Shown: positions 53,414 to 63,725, counted from the stretch's first letter. The stretch is 64,000 nucleotides of DNA from Planktothrix rubescens CCAP 1459/22 (GCA_904830895.1 LR882958.1:2288001-2352000), one strand, 5' to 3'. Notes: a model not told the origin generated them from the letters alone. Numbers and translations are program-made.

Positions 53414-54517
53414 ATGGCAAACAAAAACAATGACTTTGCACTAAATTTTTATCAAACTCTGCAAGCGACTGAAGGAAACCTTTTCTTTTCTCCCTACAGT
53501 ATTTCTACTGCATTTGCGATGACCTATGCAGGTGCTCGTGGACAGACAGAACAACAAATTGCCCAAGTCTTTCGCTTTTCTACAGGAGAACAGTTTCATG
53601 CGACCTTTTCTGAGCAATTAAAGGTAGGACAACAGAGTGATGATGTTTTGCTCCTGAGTGCCAATTCTTTATATCCTCAAATCAAATATCCTTTCCTTGA
53701 AAGTTTTTTAACACTATTAGACAAATATTATCAGGTCAAAATTACACCTGTTGATTATTATAATGATTTACAGACTGCACGCAATACCATTAATCAATGG
53801 GTTGCTGAACAAACCCAAAATAAAATCAATGAATTGATTCCTTCAGATGCTTTAACTGACCTAACACGATTGGTACTGGTTAATGCTATTTATTTTAATG
53901 GAAACTGGGCGATTCCATTTGATAAGAATTCAACGAAAACAGAACCATTTTGGGTAACACCTAGTCGTCAGATTCAAGTACCCATGATGCAGCAAAATAA
54001 AAGAGTTGGCTATACTGAAACTGAAGAAGTTCAAGTGCTTGAGTTGCCCTATGTCGGGGATAATTTCTCAATGATTATTCTGTTACCCATAGAAAGAAAT
54101 GGATTGACGGAACTCGAAAAGAATTTGACTGTTGAAAATCTTTCTAATTGGATAGAGTCGGTTGATCAACAAAACGTTGAAGTTTCTTTACCACGCTTTA
54201 AGGTAAATTTTCAATCAGAACTCAGTAACACCTTAGCTCAGATGGGGGTTACAGATGCGTTTAATCAGGATAAAGCTAATTTTTCTGGAATGGATGGTCA
54301 AGAAAACTGGTTGTATATTGAAAAAGTGTTTCATCAAGCTTTTATTGATGTCAACGAAGAAGGGAGTGAAGCAACAGCAGCAACAGGAGTTTTGGGGGGA
54401 GTAAGAAGTCCGCCGCCATCGTTTGAGGCTAATCACCCATTTATTTTTTTAATCCGTGAAAATCACACCGGGAATATTTTGTTTTTGGGTCGATTAGTTA
54501 ATCCAGAAACTAAGTGA
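53414..54517 (+). CDS. Serpin (serine protease inhibitor), inhibitory type
   Basis: 367 residues from the ATG at 53414; the longer frame from a TTG is unlikely. Serpin hallmarks: NLFFSPYSISTAFAMTYAGA, LVNAIYFNGNWAIPF, VSLPRFKV, and the hinge and reactive loop EEGSEATAATGVLGGV-R-S near residues 315-332. The hinge has small residues at P15-P9, as inhibitory serpins require. Counting from the conserved hinge Glu puts Arg331 at P1 and Ser at P1-prime, so trypsin-like proteases are the predicted targets. No signal peptide is seen, so a cytoplasmic target is possible. Confidence 0.92.
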   Translation: MANKNNDFALNFYQTLQATEGNLFFSPYSISTAFAMTYAGARGQTEQQIAQVFRFSTGEQFHATFSEQLKVGQQSDDVLLLSANSLYPQIKYPFLESFLTLLDKYYQVKITPVDYYNDLQTARNTINQWVAEQTQNKINELIPSDALTDLTRLVLVNAIYFNGNWAIPFDKNSTKTEPFWVTPSRQIQVPMMQQNKRVGYTETEEVQVLELPYVGDNFSMIILLPIERNGLTELEKNLTVENLSNWIESVDQQNVEVSLPRFKVNFQSELSNTLAQMGVTDAFNQDKANFSGMDGQENWLYIEKVFHQAFIDVNEEGSEATAATGVLGGVRSPPPSFEANHPFIFLIRENHTGNILFLGRLVNPETK

Positions 54518-54836
54518 TTCAGTATTTTAGAATTCAGAACTTACGCAGCTATGCTACATATATATAGCCCATCAAAAATCTGGCGATTTACAGCAGTTTA
54601 ACTCAGGGTATCGCCAGATCAAAGAGTAAATTAGTGGGAATTAATTGATTGATTTAAAAGCTAAATAAATTTCAGCATATCTGCATAGCCAGACTAACTC
54701 ATCATTTGTCTGTTCAAAAATTGGGCAAATTTTGGGTGATTCCCTAATGATCGTGATAAAATTCTAATCAAGCTACCAAAAAATTAAGTAAACAGCAATC
54801 AATTATGAAAAAATTAATCACAAAACTTTATAAATT
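54518..54836. repeat. Intergenic stretch with a dispersed hairpin repeat
   Basis: Perfect 10-bp stem ATCTGGCGAT (54578-54587) / ATCGCCAGAT (54610-54619) with a preceding TATATATAGCCC and a following GTAAATTAGT. The same layout is at 27949-28022. No gene was seen. Confidence 0.65.
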
Positions 54837-56545
54837 ACACATTTAACTAACCTCACATTTTATTCAGGAAGTCGCACTTTAGTCTATCGGGCTATCCGTA
54901 AGAGTGACCAATTATCTGTGATAATTAAACATCTGAAAAATGATTATCCCACCTTTGGCGAATTAGTACAGTTTTGCAATCAATACACGATTACTAAACA
55001 TCTCAAATCCCCTCTAATCATCGAAACTTATAGCCTAGAAGTCTACCAAAATGGCTATCTGTTAGTTATGGAAGATTTTGGAGGGATATCTCTGCAAGAA
55101 TGGATGGTTAAAGGGAAAAATATCCTCTCTTTAAGCGATTTTTTACAGATAGCAATTACCCTTTGTAATACCTTAAATATACTCTATCGAGAGTTGACTA
55201 TCGAACTGACTTTTATTCTTTAGGTGTAACTTTCTACAAATTACTCACAAAAAAAATTACCTTTTCAATCCAATGACTCTATGGAGTTAGTCCATTGTCA
55301 TATTGCTAAATTACCGCCAGAAACTCAGGAGGTTTTGAAACTAGCAGCTTGTATTGGAGCGCAATTTGATTTGTCAACTTTAGCAATAGTTTCAGAAACT
55401 TCTAAATCTCTGATTGTGCGGATTTGGCAACAGCCTATTTACACGGTATTAATGCCTTTAATCGAAGGTTATCAAGCAGGTTTGATATCGGGAGATTTAG
55501 AGTTCGCGGCTTACTGTATTTATAACCGATGTCAACTTGCTTATGCGACCGGAAGTGAACTACAACATCAATACGGTGAAAAACCGATGGGGTGGAAAGC
55601 ATCTGGGAATAGAATTAAGCGTGGTCTTTATCGGACATCTGATGGTTTTGTTGTTAATGCTGACTTAAATGGTGCAGCTAATATTTTAAAAAAAGTATCG
55701 GGAAGATTAGGTTTGTCGCTTAATCAACTCAGTAGACGATATGCGGCAGTCGTAGCGAGAATTAGATTAAACTAATCCTGTCCGCAGAATCTCAGTGTCT
55801 TCAGACCTGAGAGTGTCAATACTCTCCTAAAAATGGTGATTACAAATGCCGGAGCGAGTAAGTGTGTGTTGCTTTTTAAACAAGATAGTTCGTTAAAATT
55901 AGTTGCCTTGGTAGAGGAGGGAAAATCACCGCAACTCTTACCCTCAATTCCCCTAGAATCTAGTTTAGATTTAGCGATTATTTTAGTTAATACCGTTGAG
56001 CGAACTAGGGAACCTTTGGTATTAGCTAATGCGGCGATCAATTACCGATTTATTGCTGATTCTTATATTCACAAACATCAGCCTAAAAGTATCCTTTGTA
56101 GCCCGATTTTGAATCAAGGAAATTTGATCGGAGTTTTATATTTAGAAAATAATTTGACGATCGGAGCATTTACCAGCGATCGGGTTGAACTCCTAAATTT
56201 AATCTGTACTCAGGTGGCAATTTCTTTGGAAAATGCCCGACTGTATAAGCAAGAACAGCAAAAATCTCAAGATTTGGAGGATGCAATAAATAATCTAAAA
56301 AACGCTCATTTACAACTCTATCGAGAAACTTTCCCCAATCCGGGGGAGAAAATTCAACACCATGCGGAAAAAATTGACTTAGATTATAGTTTAGAAGACT
56401 TGCCAAATATACTAAATTCAATGGTAATGGCTTGCGATCGCCCGTCAAATTGTGGTAGAAAAACACAGAGGAGAAATTCAAGTCAATTCCATCCTTGGTG
56501 AAGGAACTGATTTTACAATCATTTTATCGGCTAGAGGTAATTCAT
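54837..56545 (+). pseudogene. Decayed multi-sensor Ser/Thr kinase-histidine kinase gene with a TnpB remnant
   Basis: Pieces appear in order: a kinase N-lobe (SGSRTLVYRAIRKSDQLSVI, then LLVMEDFGGISLQEW, to about 55223); an AAA ATPase fragment from 55281 (HCHIAKLPPETQEVLKLAAC); a sensor helical region (YQAGLISGDLEFAAYC); the C-terminus of a transposase-like TnpB (PMGWKASGNRIKRGLYRTSD) from about 55560 to 55775; then a GAF domain (about 55833-56260) and a HATPase end in another frame (IARQIVVEKHRGEIQVNSIL, to the TGA at about 56545). An intact gene of this class has about 1800 codons. Deletions, an IS insertion and a frameshift broke it. Confidence 0.85.
55560..55820 (+). mobile_element. 3-prime remnant of an IS200/IS605-IS1341-type tnpB with right end
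   Basis: About 70 C-terminal TnpB residues (KRGLYRTSDGFVVNADLNGA, then ANILKKV) end at the stop at 55775. A hairpin CTCAG-TGTCTTCAGAC-CTGAG follows, then AGTGTCAA, a typical right-end tip. The rest of the element was deleted together with kinase DNA. Confidence 0.7.
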
Positions 56546-56566
56546 GAATTACTCCTAGATCTCAGG

Positions 56567-58717
56567 TTACATCCCCTGTTCCATGTTCCCTACCATAGCA
56601 ACTAAAACCACAGCAGAACGGGGGCTGAGATGATAATATTTTCCTATAATTGGTCGGGCAACATTCAAGCGACTAATATCATTAGGAACCGCTAAGGCCG
56701 TATCTACTAAACGATGCCAACGTTCTCCTTTAGAGAGGGGAGGTAATTGAAAGTTTAAGGGTTCCCAATAGGAATTTAACATAATGTGGAGATGTTCGCC
56801 TTTTTGGGGATGATATAAACTAAAAGAAATAGTGCGAGAACTGTCATGTAAGTCAGGTTTTCCTATTTTGACTCCATGCCAAATCACATAGGGCAAATCA
56901 CCCTCTATATTCATTTCTAAAATATCATCTAATTGAAAGAGATGGAGTTCTTTTTTAAAGCGGATTAAACTTTTCACAAACCGCAAGACATCAGGATGTT
57001 TCCCGACATCACTCCAGTCAAACCACCCCAAAGGATTATCCTGACAGTAGGCGTTATTATTTCCAAATTGTGTCCGACAAACCTCATCCCCCATTAACAT
57101 CATCGGAGTCCCTTGAGACAATAATAAAATCACCCACAGATTTTTAATTTGTTGCAGGCGTAAGGCTTGAATATAGAGGTCATCCGTCGGCCCTTCAATG
57201 CCACAATTCCAACTAAAATTATATTCAGAACCGTCTCGGTTTTCCTCTCCATTAGCCTCATTATTTTTTTCATTATAACAAACTAAATCATGCAGGGTAA
57301 AACCATCATGACAGGTAACAAAATTAATACTACAATGTACTTCTCGATCGGGATGGGGATAAATATCAGGACTCCCCATAATTCGATAGGCTAATTTTTC
57401 AATTTGTCCTTCATCTCCCTTGACAAAACGACGGACATCATCCCTAAATTGTCCGTTCCATTCCGCAAAACGATCGCCCGCTAAAGAACCCACTTGATAT
57501 AATCCGCCAGCATCCCAAGCTTCAACAATTAATTTTGCCCCGGCTAATACGGGGTCAGATTTAATAATCCATAAAATCGGGGCATCTTCAATCGGATTTC
57601 CTTCTTTATCCCTGGATAAAATTGAAGCCAAATCAAAGCGAAATCCATCGACGTGCATTTCTGAAACCCAATATCTCAGACTATCAATAATTAACTGTCC
57701 TGAGATTTCATGATTGGCTTTAATGGTATTTCCGCAGCCACTATAATTACTATAATACGCCGGATTATCTTTTTCTAAAATATAATACATACTGTTATCA
57801 AGTCCCCGAAAAGATAAGGTCGGGCCTTCTTCATTCCCTTCGGCGGTATGGTTATAAACCACATCTAAAATCACTTCAATTCCAGCTTTATGAAAAGCCT
57901 TGACCATATCTCGAAACTCATTAATCGGGCCAGAAGCATCTTGATTAGAACTATATTCCCGATGGGGAGCAAAAAATGAGATGGTACTATATCCCCAATA
58001 ATTACTGCGAGGGGGAACTGCATCCTGTTCATCAAATTGATGAATCGGGAGTAATTCAACAGCCGTAATTCCTAAATCTTTCAAATAGGGAATTTTCTCA
58101 ATTAATCCCGCGTAGGTTCCCCGTTTTTCAGTAGCAACTCCCGAATTAGGATTGCGCGTAAAACCGCCAACGTGCAGTTCATAAATAATTGTTTGGGCGT
58201 AGGGTAATTCTAAAGGTTTATCTCCTTCCCAGTCATAACCTCGCTTATCAATCACCACTCCTTTTAATGCTTGGCTACAATTATCCCCTGGAATAGAAGC
58301 GGCAGCCCGACTATAATTTTCAGTATTAACAATGGCTTTTGCATAGGGATCTAATAATACTTTCTGAGGATCAAAACGATAGCCTAATTCCGGTTCATAT
58401 AAGCCATAAACTCGATAGCCATAAATTTGTCCGGTTTGAATTCCAGGCACAAAAATATGCCAATAATAAAAGGTTTTATTATGTTTAGGATCAAAACGAA
58501 TCACCCTGGTCGGTTCATGGGCATCGGGGGTATCAAATAAAAGTAATTCTATAGCGGTACAATTTTTAGAAAAAATACAAAAATTCACCCCATTAGCATA
58601 AACTGTGGCTCCCAAGGGGTAGCTTTGACCAGATAAAATATCAAGATGCACGCTTTTAACTCCTTGCAAGTTTTCTCGATTATTAGTTGCTGTATTCAAA
58701 TGTTGTTTTCTAGGCAA
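56567..58717 (-). CDS. glgX: Glycogen debranching enzyme (isoamylase type, GlgX)
   Basis: 716 residues from a TTG at 58715-58717; a GTG at residue 23 is an alternative. GH13 enzyme that cuts alpha-1,6 links in glycogen. It has a CBM48-like N-terminus (SYPLGATVYANGVNFCIFSK), then a barrel with nucleophile Asp in DGFRFDLASILSRD, acid Glu in LIVEAWDAGGLYQVG and Asp in FVTCHDGFTLHDLV. It is full length. Stops 21 bp past the kinase remnant on the other strand. Confidence 0.92.
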   Translation of the reverse strand: MPRKQHLNTATNNRENLQGVKSVHLDILSGQSYPLGATVYANGVNFCIFSKNCTAIELLLFDTPDAHEPTRVIRFDPKHNKTFYYWHIFVPGIQTGQIYGYRVYGLYEPELGYRFDPQKVLLDPYAKAIVNTENYSRAAASIPGDNCSQALKGVVIDKRGYDWEGDKPLELPYAQTIIYELHVGGFTRNPNSGVATEKRGTYAGLIEKIPYLKDLGITAVELLPIHQFDEQDAVPPRSNYWGYSTISFFAPHREYSSNQDASGPINEFRDMVKAFHKAGIEVILDVVYNHTAEGNEEGPTLSFRGLDNSMYYILEKDNPAYYSNYSGCGNTIKANHEISGQLIIDSLRYWVSEMHVDGFRFDLASILSRDKEGNPIEDAPILWIIKSDPVLAGAKLIVEAWDAGGLYQVGSLAGDRFAEWNGQFRDDVRRFVKGDEGQIEKLAYRIMGSPDIYPHPDREVHCSINFVTCHDGFTLHDLVCYNEKNNEANGEENRDGSEYNFSWNCGIEGPTDDLYIQALRLQQIKNLWVILLLSQGTPMMLMGDEVCRTQFGNNNAYCQDNPLGWFDWSDVGKHPDVLRFVKSLIRFKKELHLFQLDDILEMNIEGDLPYVIWHGVKIGKPDLHDSSRTISFSLYHPQKGEHLHIMLNSYWEPLNFQLPPLSKGERWHRLVDTALAVPNDISRLNVARPIIGKYYHLSPRSAVVLVAMVGNMEQGM

Positions 58718-58820
58718 TGTTTAACCCAGATTATCATTAATTGTGATCAAGAACTGATCGCTGGTGCTAAAAACGCGATAAACTAGCAGAAAATCCCAAT
58801 AAAACTGTGTGTTCAGTTGA

Positions 58821-60473
58821 ATGTCCCCTTCAGAAACTCCTTGCTTAAGTATTGCGATCGCTCGGATGAATACCTCCGTTGCCCATCATTTTGCAATTTG
58901 GGTGGTACAATCTCCCGATTGGAATGGATATGTTCACCATGATAGTAGCTGGCCCGAACCCCTTTCCCAAACTTGGCAAGCGTGGTTAGAACTATTTTCG
59001 CCCCATAGTATTCCTAATGGTTTGTGTTCTCCTCCTCCTGGCAATTTGTCCTTAACTGCTGCTGCCAATTCGGGGCGACAACTTAGTTATACCACCCGTT
59101 TAATGCAGCAATTTGGGATTAATCTCTGGCAGTGGTTATTTCAGGGATCAATTCAAGCTAGTTTACACCGCAGTCAAGGGATTGCCATTGGCCAGGATCA
59201 ACCCCTACGCATTCGCTTAGACCTGAGAGATCCTGATTTAATCCCTATTCCTTGGGAAACGATGCAACCCCAAGGCGGTCAACCGGCGATTTCCCTTAGT
59301 CAAAATCTGTGGTTTAGTCGTACCACCTTTGATGTTAACCCCCTGCCTCAGCGTTTGGTGGCTCAAGGGTTGAATATTTTGTTGGTTTTGGGGGAAAGTC
59401 AAACCCCTGGGTTATCCCATAATTCGGAATTATCGAAATTGGCCTTAGAAAAAGAAGCGATCGCCCTGGGTAAAGCCTTTGAACAATGTGGCATGGATAC
59501 CCAGGGAAATCGAGTCGAGAGCGGGGTTTACTGTGGCGTTAAAACCCTGATTGAACCCACTGTTGAAGAACTGATTGCAGAATTAGAAACCGACCGTTAT
59601 AACGTTTTATTTTATGGGGGACATGGAGTACCAGCCCCCGATGGTGGGTTATTATTTCTGCGTCCCGATACGACCGTTAATGGGACGGAACTGGCCCAGG
59701 TCTTAGTCCGATGTGGGATTATTCTAGCGGTGTTTAACGCCTGTTGGAGTGCTCACCCGGCTGTAGAAACGGTGTCAACCCCATCTAATTCACTGTTTCA
59801 AGCAATTCCTAGCAGTAGTTTAGCTAAGGTATTTATCCATCATGGGGTTCCGGCGGTGTTGGGTATGCGGGACTCCATTACCGACGGCGAGGCGTTAACC
59901 TTTATTCAGGCCTTTGCTAGAGCTTTAGGGGAACGTCTTCCCGTGGATCAGGCGGTGGCCATCGCCCGTCAGCAGTTATTAGCCCTATATAAGTTTAATC
60001 AACCCGCTTGGACGTTACCGATATTATATATGCACCCGGAATTTGACGGGGTGTTAGTCCAGCCCTTAGAACGGATTAGGACGGAAATGCCCAGTAGTTC
60101 GGTGACGGGGTTTGGGGATGTTCTTAGGGCGTGGTTACGACTCTATAACCCCGGGAGTAATACCCCGGCCCAGGTTTTGCCGATTGATACCGGATTAATG
60201 CGGGTGGGTCGCGGAGAAGGGAATGATGTGATTATTTCTGAACAGTGGGTTTCTTCTAAACACGCCGAAATTTTTTGTCGTCATAGTTCCGATGGCAAAA
60301 CCCAACCTAATTATTTTTTAAGGGATTTTTCTCGCTATGGAACTCTGGTTTTTCATACTCAAGAATGGCAACGCATCCACCATCAAGAAATTCCGTTAAT
60401 ATCGGGAATGCAGTTAAAATTTGGCAGTTCTCAGGGGCAATTGTTAGAATTTGTAATTGAGGGGGAATTATGA
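58821..60473 (+). CDS. CHAT-domain (caspase-like) protein with C-terminal FHA domain
   Basis: 550 residues. Residues about 180-400 are a CHAT peptidase with catalytic His in YNVLFYGGHGVPAPDGG near 264 and Cys in AVFNACWSAHP near 307. Residues about 455-545 form an FHA phosphothreonine-binding domain (RVGRGEGNDVIISEQWVSSK, then HAEIFCR). The N-terminal 180 residues are a helical region common in cyanobacterial CHAT proteins. A protease steered to phosphorylated partners is inferred; no known partner such as a gasdermin or TPR-CHAT operon adjoins. Confidence 0.85.
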   Translation: MSPSETPCLSIAIARMNTSVAHHFAIWVVQSPDWNGYVHHDSSWPEPLSQTWQAWLELFSPHSIPNGLCSPPPGNLSLTAAANSGRQLSYTTRLMQQFGINLWQWLFQGSIQASLHRSQGIAIGQDQPLRIRLDLRDPDLIPIPWETMQPQGGQPAISLSQNLWFSRTTFDVNPLPQRLVAQGLNILLVLGESQTPGLSHNSELSKLALEKEAIALGKAFEQCGMDTQGNRVESGVYCGVKTLIEPTVEELIAELETDRYNVLFYGGHGVPAPDGGLLFLRPDTTVNGTELAQVLVRCGIILAVFNACWSAHPAVETVSTPSNSLFQAIPSSSLAKVFIHHGVPAVLGMRDSITDGEALTFIQAFARALGERLPVDQAVAIARQQLLALYKFNQPAWTLPILYMHPEFDGVLVQPLERIRTEMPSSSVTGFGDVLRAWLRLYNPGSNTPAQVLPIDTGLMRVGRGEGNDVIISEQWVSSKHAEIFCRHSSDGKTQPNYFLRDFSRYGTLVFHTQEWQRIHHQEIPLISGMQLKFGSSQGQLLEFVIEGEL

Positions 60474-60586
60474 ATTACGAATTATGAATTACGAATTACG
60501 ACTGATATCAAATAACGAGAAGTATTACTCCTGTTCCCTATTCCCTATTCCCTATTCCCTGTTCCCTGTTCCCTGTTCCCTGATTT
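60470..60586. repeat. Two heptanucleotide tandem repeats
   Basis: ATTATGA/ATTACGA units cover 60470-60500; CCCTATT/CCCTGTT units, about seven, cover 60531-60582 and end 5 bp before the next start codon. Thus the ribosome site region of the DUF1800 gene is repeat DNA. Confidence 0.8.
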
Positions 60587-61981
60587 ATGACAGAACCTAA
60601 AATTTTTCATCTAATTAATCGTTTAAGTTTTGGTGTCACCCCAGGACAAATTCAACAGGTGCAACAGATGGGAATTGATGCTTATATTAAGACTCAACTG
60701 CAACCGCAAACGATTTCCTATCCCGCCGATTTAACTGAAAAACTTAATCCTTTAAATACATTAGTTTGGCAACCTGGTGAAGTTATTCTAGCAGAAAAAC
60801 AAACCATAGAACAAGCCAAAACCCTCGGTTTAGATAGCAAATCCATGATTAAAATTAAGCAAAGTTTTAATCAAAAAATTATCCAGCAAGCCAAACGAGG
60901 ACGTTTATTAAGAGCCTTTGCCAGTCCTCGTCAATTAGAAGAAATAATGGTGGATTTTTGGTATAACCATTTTAATGTATTTTTTGGTAAAGGTGATTTA
61001 ACTCGACAGTTTTTTAGTTCCTATGAACAACACGCTATCCGACCCCATGCTTTAGGAAACTTTAGACAATTATTAGGGGCAACTGCCAAACATCCCGCCA
61101 TGTTAGTCTATTTAGATAATTGGCAAAATACTGCACCAGGAAGTCCGGGGGCAAAGGGCTCATTTAAAGGGTTAAATGAAAATTATGCGCGAGAATTATT
61201 AGAATTACATACTTTAGGAGTTAATGGGGGTTATAGCCAAAAAGATATTATTGAATTAGCCAAAATTCTAACCGGATGGGGACTATTCAAACCGATTGAA
61301 ATAACCTCAACTAAATCGGGATTTTATTTTGACGAAAGCCGCCATAATTTTAGTGATAAATTATTTTTAGGAAATTCAATTAAAGGTAGTGGTATTAATG
61401 AAGGAGAAGAAGCTCTTAATATTCTAGCAAGACATCCTTCCACAGCCCAACATATTAGTTATCAATTAGCTCAAAATTTTGTTAGTGATACTCCTCCCGA
61501 TTCCCTCGTCAAAAAACTAGCTAAAACCTTCTTAGATAGCGATGGAAATATTGCAACTGTTCTCCAAACCCTATTTGCAAGTACCGAATTTTGGCAACCT
61601 AATATTTATCAAACTAAATTTAAAACTCCCTATAGATATCTAGTTTCAGTCATGCGAATTATCGGTACAGTTACCAATTTTGAACCCTTAGATGGTATCC
61701 TGAATCAGTTAGGAATGCCCCTCTATGGTTGTCCGTCTCCCGATGGGTACAAAAATATTCAATCCGCTTGGTTAAATCCCGATGCAATGGTTCGTCGTAG
61801 TAGTTTATCTGTTCCCTTATCTAACGGATTACTTCACGATGGAAAACCCATTGATGCTAATTTTTTAGCCTCGACATTAGAAAATAATTTCTCCCATCAA
61901 ACTCGCTCCGTTTTAGAAAAAAATTCCCCGAATTTAAGAGGAGCATTAATTTTAGGAAGTCCAGAATTTATGATGTATTGA
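60587..61981 (+). CDS. DUF1800 family protein
   Basis: 464 residues. Typical marks: HLINRLSFGVTPGQIQQVQQ at the start, LEEIMVDFWYNHFNVF, LLELHTLGVNGGYSQKDIIE, ILTGWG, and a C-terminal Pro-Gly segment MPLYGCPSPDGYKN. DUF1800 proteins often pair with a DUF1501 sulfatase-like gene, which is not seen here. Role unknown, perhaps envelope related. Confidence 0.88.
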   Translation: MTEPKIFHLINRLSFGVTPGQIQQVQQMGIDAYIKTQLQPQTISYPADLTEKLNPLNTLVWQPGEVILAEKQTIEQAKTLGLDSKSMIKIKQSFNQKIIQQAKRGRLLRAFASPRQLEEIMVDFWYNHFNVFFGKGDLTRQFFSSYEQHAIRPHALGNFRQLLGATAKHPAMLVYLDNWQNTAPGSPGAKGSFKGLNENYARELLELHTLGVNGGYSQKDIIELAKILTGWGLFKPIEITSTKSGFYFDESRHNFSDKLFLGNSIKGSGINEGEEALNILARHPSTAQHISYQLAQNFVSDTPPDSLVKKLAKTFLDSDGNIATVLQTLFASTEFWQPNIYQTKFKTPYRYLVSVMRIIGTVTNFEPLDGILNQLGMPLYGCPSPDGYKNIQSAWLNPDAMVRRSSLSVPLSNGLLHDGKPIDANFLASTLENNFSHQTRSVLEKNSPNLRGALILGSPEFMMY

Positions 61982-62033
61982 AAATATCCCATTTTATGCT
62001 ATAATTAAAAAGATTAAACCCAAAACGGGGGTC

Positions 62034-62603
62034 ATGATGAATCAAACCCTAGAACAAGTAATCTGGACAATTCAGGATGTCGAGGGACTACCGGAAAATG
62101 AATGGATACGTTATGAAATTCTCAATGGAGAACTATTTATGACTCGCTCTCCCCATCGTCGCCATCAACAGGCTTGTGTTAAGATTTCTACTCAACTGGA
62201 TACTTGGTCAGAGTCAAGTAAGTTAGGAGTCACAATTTTTGCTCCGGGTTTAATCTTTTCTGATACTGATAGTGTTATTCCTGATGTGGTTTGGGTGAGT
62301 CATGAAAGACTCGAACAAATTGAAGATGAAGCCGGACATTTAACCGGAGCGCCGGAATTAGTGATTGAGGTTTTATCCCCTGGAAAACAAAACGAACGTC
62401 GAGACAAACAAGCTAAATTAAAACTCTATTCTATTACCGGAGTTCAGGAATATTGGATTGTTAATTATTTTACCAAACAAGTTGAAATTTATCGCCGGGA
62501 ACAAGCACAATTAGTTAAGGTCGCCACCCTATTAGAAATGGATGAAATCACATCACCGTTATTACCTGGATTTAGTGCAATTGTTCGGTTATTTTTTCCT
62601 TAA
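62034..62603 (+). CDS. Uma2-family (DUF820) PD-(D/E)XK nuclease-like protein
   Basis: 189 residues. Nuclease-fold marks: SDTDSVIPDVVWVSHERLEQ, PELVIEVLSPGKQNERRDKQ with a Glu and Lys in the expected order, and LYSITGVQEYWIVNYFTKQV. These are very numerous in cyanobacteria and possibly linked to mobile DNA; targets are unknown. The 3-prime end overlaps the convergent methyltransferase by about 30 bp. Confidence 0.88.
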   Translation: MMNQTLEQVIWTIQDVEGLPENEWIRYEILNGELFMTRSPHRRHQQACVKISTQLDTWSESSKLGVTIFAPGLIFSDTDSVIPDVVWVSHERLEQIEDEAGHLTGAPELVIEVLSPGKQNERRDKQAKLKLYSITGVQEYWIVNYFTKQVEIYRREQAQLVKVATLLEMDEITSPLLPGFSAIVRLFFP

Positions 62604-63725
62604 ACCGATAATTAAAAGCCTGGGAACGTACAGCTTGAAAATCTGGTATAGAATTGGTTTTTTCTAAGTTATCTTTGAGTTGATCTAACTTTAAAATAGC
62701 CTCTCCCACTGACGCCGCTAATAACGGGGGGACTGCATTACCAATTTGTCGCCATTGTTGGGATGATGTTCCATAAAAAATATAATGGGGGGAAAAGATT
62801 GGATAGAGGCGGCTTCTCTGGGCGTCAAATAACGATCTTCTGTGGGATGATAATAAGTGGTTTTATTTGTGTTAATTGTCCCTGAATGGGAATACCGATC
62901 TAAACGCTTTAATTTCGTTTCTCGAAATCGTTCTTCTCGAATTGTTTTCCAATCTATATCATACCATAATGAAGCAGGAAGATAGGCTAACTGATCTCGT
63001 TCATAACGAATTCCTTTACCTTCTGGGATATAATGAATTCTTTTTATTTCTAATTCATTTTTAATTTCAGCCGTTTTCAAATCATGGTTAAAGGTTTTAC
63101 CTTCAAACTCTAATAAGTTGTTAAACGCCCATTCCACCGTGCGGGGTAAGGGTAAAAGATCAGGATCTTTTTCCGAGTCTTTAAATCGTTTTTCTGGATA
63201 AATATTACCAACTCCGAAACGATTTCCTAATAAAATAGTCCGTCGTCTGGCTTGGGGAACACCATAATGATGGGCGGATAATACCTTGACATCGACAGTA
63301 TAACCTAATTGGTTAAAACTATTAATAATTAATGTTAATGTGCTTTCATTCTTTTTTGCTAATAACCCGGTAACGTTTTCCAGAATAATAAAGTTAGGTT
63401 TAAAGGTTTCTACCATTCGCAAAAACTCAAAAAATAGAAAATTTCGATGATCTTTTTGATTATTTGTCCCAATAGTTGAAAACCCCTGACAAGGAGGGCC
63501 ACCGCAAATTAAATCTACGGTTTGATTTCCAATAATATCTTGAATGGATTCGGTTGTAATTTCGCGTAAATCTCCTAAAATTGTTTGAGAATGGGGATGA
63601 TTAGCTTGAAAGGTTTCTAAGGAATATCGATCAAAATCTATTCCTAATAAACAGTTAAATCCTGCCATTTCTAACCCACAGGACATTCCGCCTGCGCCGG
63701 AGAATAAATCAATAAAGTTTTTCAT
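62572..63725 (-). pseudogene. DNA (cytosine-5) methyltransferase with a one-base frameshift near the end
   Basis: Motif I DLFSGAGGMSCGLEMAGFN, motif IV GGPPCQGFSTIG with catalytic Cys, motif VI FIILENVTGLL, motif VIII QARRRTILLG and motif IX-like TPREAASIQSFPP are all present. The frame as read stops at 62718. In the next frame the normal ending continues: SSQQWRQIGNAVPPLLAAS (motif X) to a TAA at 62572-62574. The break is at a G6 run (62787-62792); one more G restores about 384 codons. It may be a true mutation, phase variation or a sequence error. No restriction gene is seen. Confidence 0.85.
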
